Shown here in pieces: positions 5,478 to 6,124 of a stretch of 6,124 bases of DNA; the first letter of the stretch is position 1; every line of letters starts with the position of its first letter. Source of the DNA: Wenzhouxiangella sp. (GTDB taxonomy: Bacteria > Pseudomonadota > Gammaproteobacteria > Xanthomonadales > Wenzhouxiangellaceae); contig SKQI01000117.1 in assembly GCA_007119095.1 (NCBI GenBank), positions 1-6,124 of the forward strand, read 5' to 3'. The notes beneath the pieces are model-generated. The model did no database searches, had not been told where the DNA came from, and worked only from the letters and a program-made list of their open reading frames with translations. Made by a program: the position numbers and the translations under genes.

Positions 5478-6086
5478 TTAGTCGTCATCGTCGTCACCCA
5501 TGCCAAAGCCGCGGAACAATGGCCCGTTGTAAACCGTCTGCACAAGCACTCTCGAAGCCCCGGTGGCGCCTTGGCCACGGGCGACAATGGCAATCAGTTG
5601 GTCATCACGAAGGGACCCAAATCCGCCTGTACCGGAGCCGTCGCCTGCTTCCCTGGCTCTGCCGGTACGGTCAAAGCATCGGTCCACGGGCAGTTGAAGC
5701 ACCGAAAATTCGGCCGTCCCGTTGATTCCCTGCAGAGCAACGGGTGTCCAAGGAATATTGTCCATACATTCCTGCACCAGAATGGCGCTGGTTCCTGAGC
5801 ATCCAAGCGGTTCGGGGCACTGCTGCGGCCACTCCGGAAACATCACCTCGGCATCGGCCTCCAGCAAGGCCCTGTGGTTACGCTCTGCGGTTCTGGCCGC
5901 CAGCTCGGCCAGCTGGAAGGCATTGTTGCGGTCAGCAAAGTTTCCGGCCATGCGCTCCTGCAACTGGGTGTTCTGCATGGACGCCAGGCCCAGCAGGGTA
6001 AGCACCAGCAGCAAGATCAGGGCCAGCACCAGGGTGGCGCCGCGCTGGCCACTTGCGAGCCGGCTTGAAAGCTTGTTCATACTCAT
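5478..6086 (-). CDS. pilX: Type IV pilus minor pilin PilX
   Basis: A 202-residue protein. A short basic N-terminus ends in GQRG16, followed by ATLVLALILLLVLTLLGLASM and then QNTQLQERMAGNFADRNNAFQLAELAARTAE (about 38-68), the classic PilX N-terminal pattern with the membrane helix running into the pilin spine. The likely prepilin cleavage is G16|A17. There is no Glu at +5 (Leu21 instead), which I believe is common in PilX_N-type pilins and parallels the tip pseudopilin GspK. The globular part has four cysteines (90, 96, 107, 137), a Gly-rich loop (148-157) and the expected LIAIVARGQG ... VLVQTVY strand end. The last seven residues are MGDDDDD. PilX is part of the PilVWX-PilY1 priming complex at the pilus tip. 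The first ATG (6084-6086) is preferred because GAGG lies 10 nt upstream, overlapping the pilW stop; a second ATG two codons in is possible. Confidence 0.9.
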   Translation of the reverse strand: MSMNKLSSRLASGQRGATLVLALILLLVLTLLGLASMQNTQLQERMAGNFADRNNAFQLAELAARTAERNHRALLEADAEVMFPEWPQQCPEPLGCSGTSAILVQECMDNIPWTPVALQGINGTAEFSVLQLPVDRCFDRTGRAREAGDGSGTGGFGSLRDDQLIAIVARGQGATGASRVLVQTVYNGPLFRGFGMGDDDDD

Positions 6087-6098
6087 GACAGCTGAACC

Positions 6099-6124
6099 TC
6101 AGCGAACCGTGATGCGGTTGCGAA
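6099..6124 (-). CDS. pilW: 3' end of the minor pilin gene pilW (partial)
   Basis: Only the last codons are inside the window. On the minus strand the frame CGC AAC CGC ATC ACG GTT CGC TGA reads RNRITVR and then stop (TGA at 6099-6101). Endings with an LRNR-type motif are typical of PilW minor pilins, and pilW is the gene expected directly upstream of pilX in this operon type. The stop codon is 12 nt before the pilX ATG and overlaps its GAGG ribosome binding site, so the two genes are tightly packed. The identification rests on position plus a seven-residue end. Confidence 0.6.

Noticed and set aside
5392..6097. Repeated 7-mer GCTGAAC near the pilX and pilY1 starts (5392, 5404, 6091)
   Set aside because: The same word also occurs inside pilY1 coding sequence (about 3599), so it is not specific to start regions and is too short to argue for a regulatory site.
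1..6124. Mobile elements, CRISPR arrays, tRNA or rRNA genes, toxin-antitoxin or defence genes
   Set aside because: No long direct or inverted terminal repeats, transposase motifs, regularly spaced repeats or RNA gene signatures were seen. All longer minus-strand frames are explained by pilus and sensor genes.

Overview
The window (about 6.1 kb, GC-rich) looks like chromosomal DNA of a gammaproteobacterium. The evidence is a type IV pilus minor-pilin cluster of the Pseudomonas/Xanthomonadales kind (pilW-pilX-pilY1-pilE order) and, on the other strand, a beta-helix surface protein with a short C-terminal tail (LFRDRFEN) of a style I associate with Xanthomonadales/Wenzhouxiangella-like genomes. 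The genus cannot be fixed from the sequence alone. No tRNA, rRNA, CRISPR array, insertion sequence or integrase was seen.

Layout, left to right. Positions 1-249 (+) are the last 82 codons of a secreted parallel beta-helix protein ending in a choice-of-anchor-Q-type motif. A GC-rich hairpin (265-290) fills the 39-bp convergent gap. Everything else is on the minus strand and reads right to left: the last few codons of pilW (6099-6124), pilX (5478-6086), a 102-bp gap, pilY1 (2139-5375), pilE (1722-2135, 3 bp after the pilY1 stop), a small secreted protein of unknown function (1354-1680), and a four-helix membrane histidine kinase of the LytS/AlgZ (FimS) family (289-1299). All gaps between minus-strand genes are short (3-102 bp), so one transcript from pilW to the kinase is possible.

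How they fit together. PilW, PilX and PilE are minor pilins that, with the large adhesin/mechanosensor PilY1, form the priming complex and tip of the type IV pilus. In Pseudomonas aeruginosa the corresponding fimU-pilVWXY1Y2E operon is activated by the AlgZ(FimS)-AlgR two-component system, encoded at a distant locus. Here an AlgZ-like kinase lies directly downstream of the pilin genes, but no LytTR response regulator follows it: the next gene is convergent. The most unusual points are: (i) PilY1 appears to lack the acidic EF-hand-like calcium loop normally found just before its YAGDL-GN-WRFD motif; (ii) PilY1 has a C-terminal acidic Pro/Asp repeat followed by a Cys-bracketed hairpin; (iii) a PilY2-sized secreted protein sits after pilE instead of before it; (iv) PilX ends in five aspartates. 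These are variations on a known machine. I see no wholly new system in the window.
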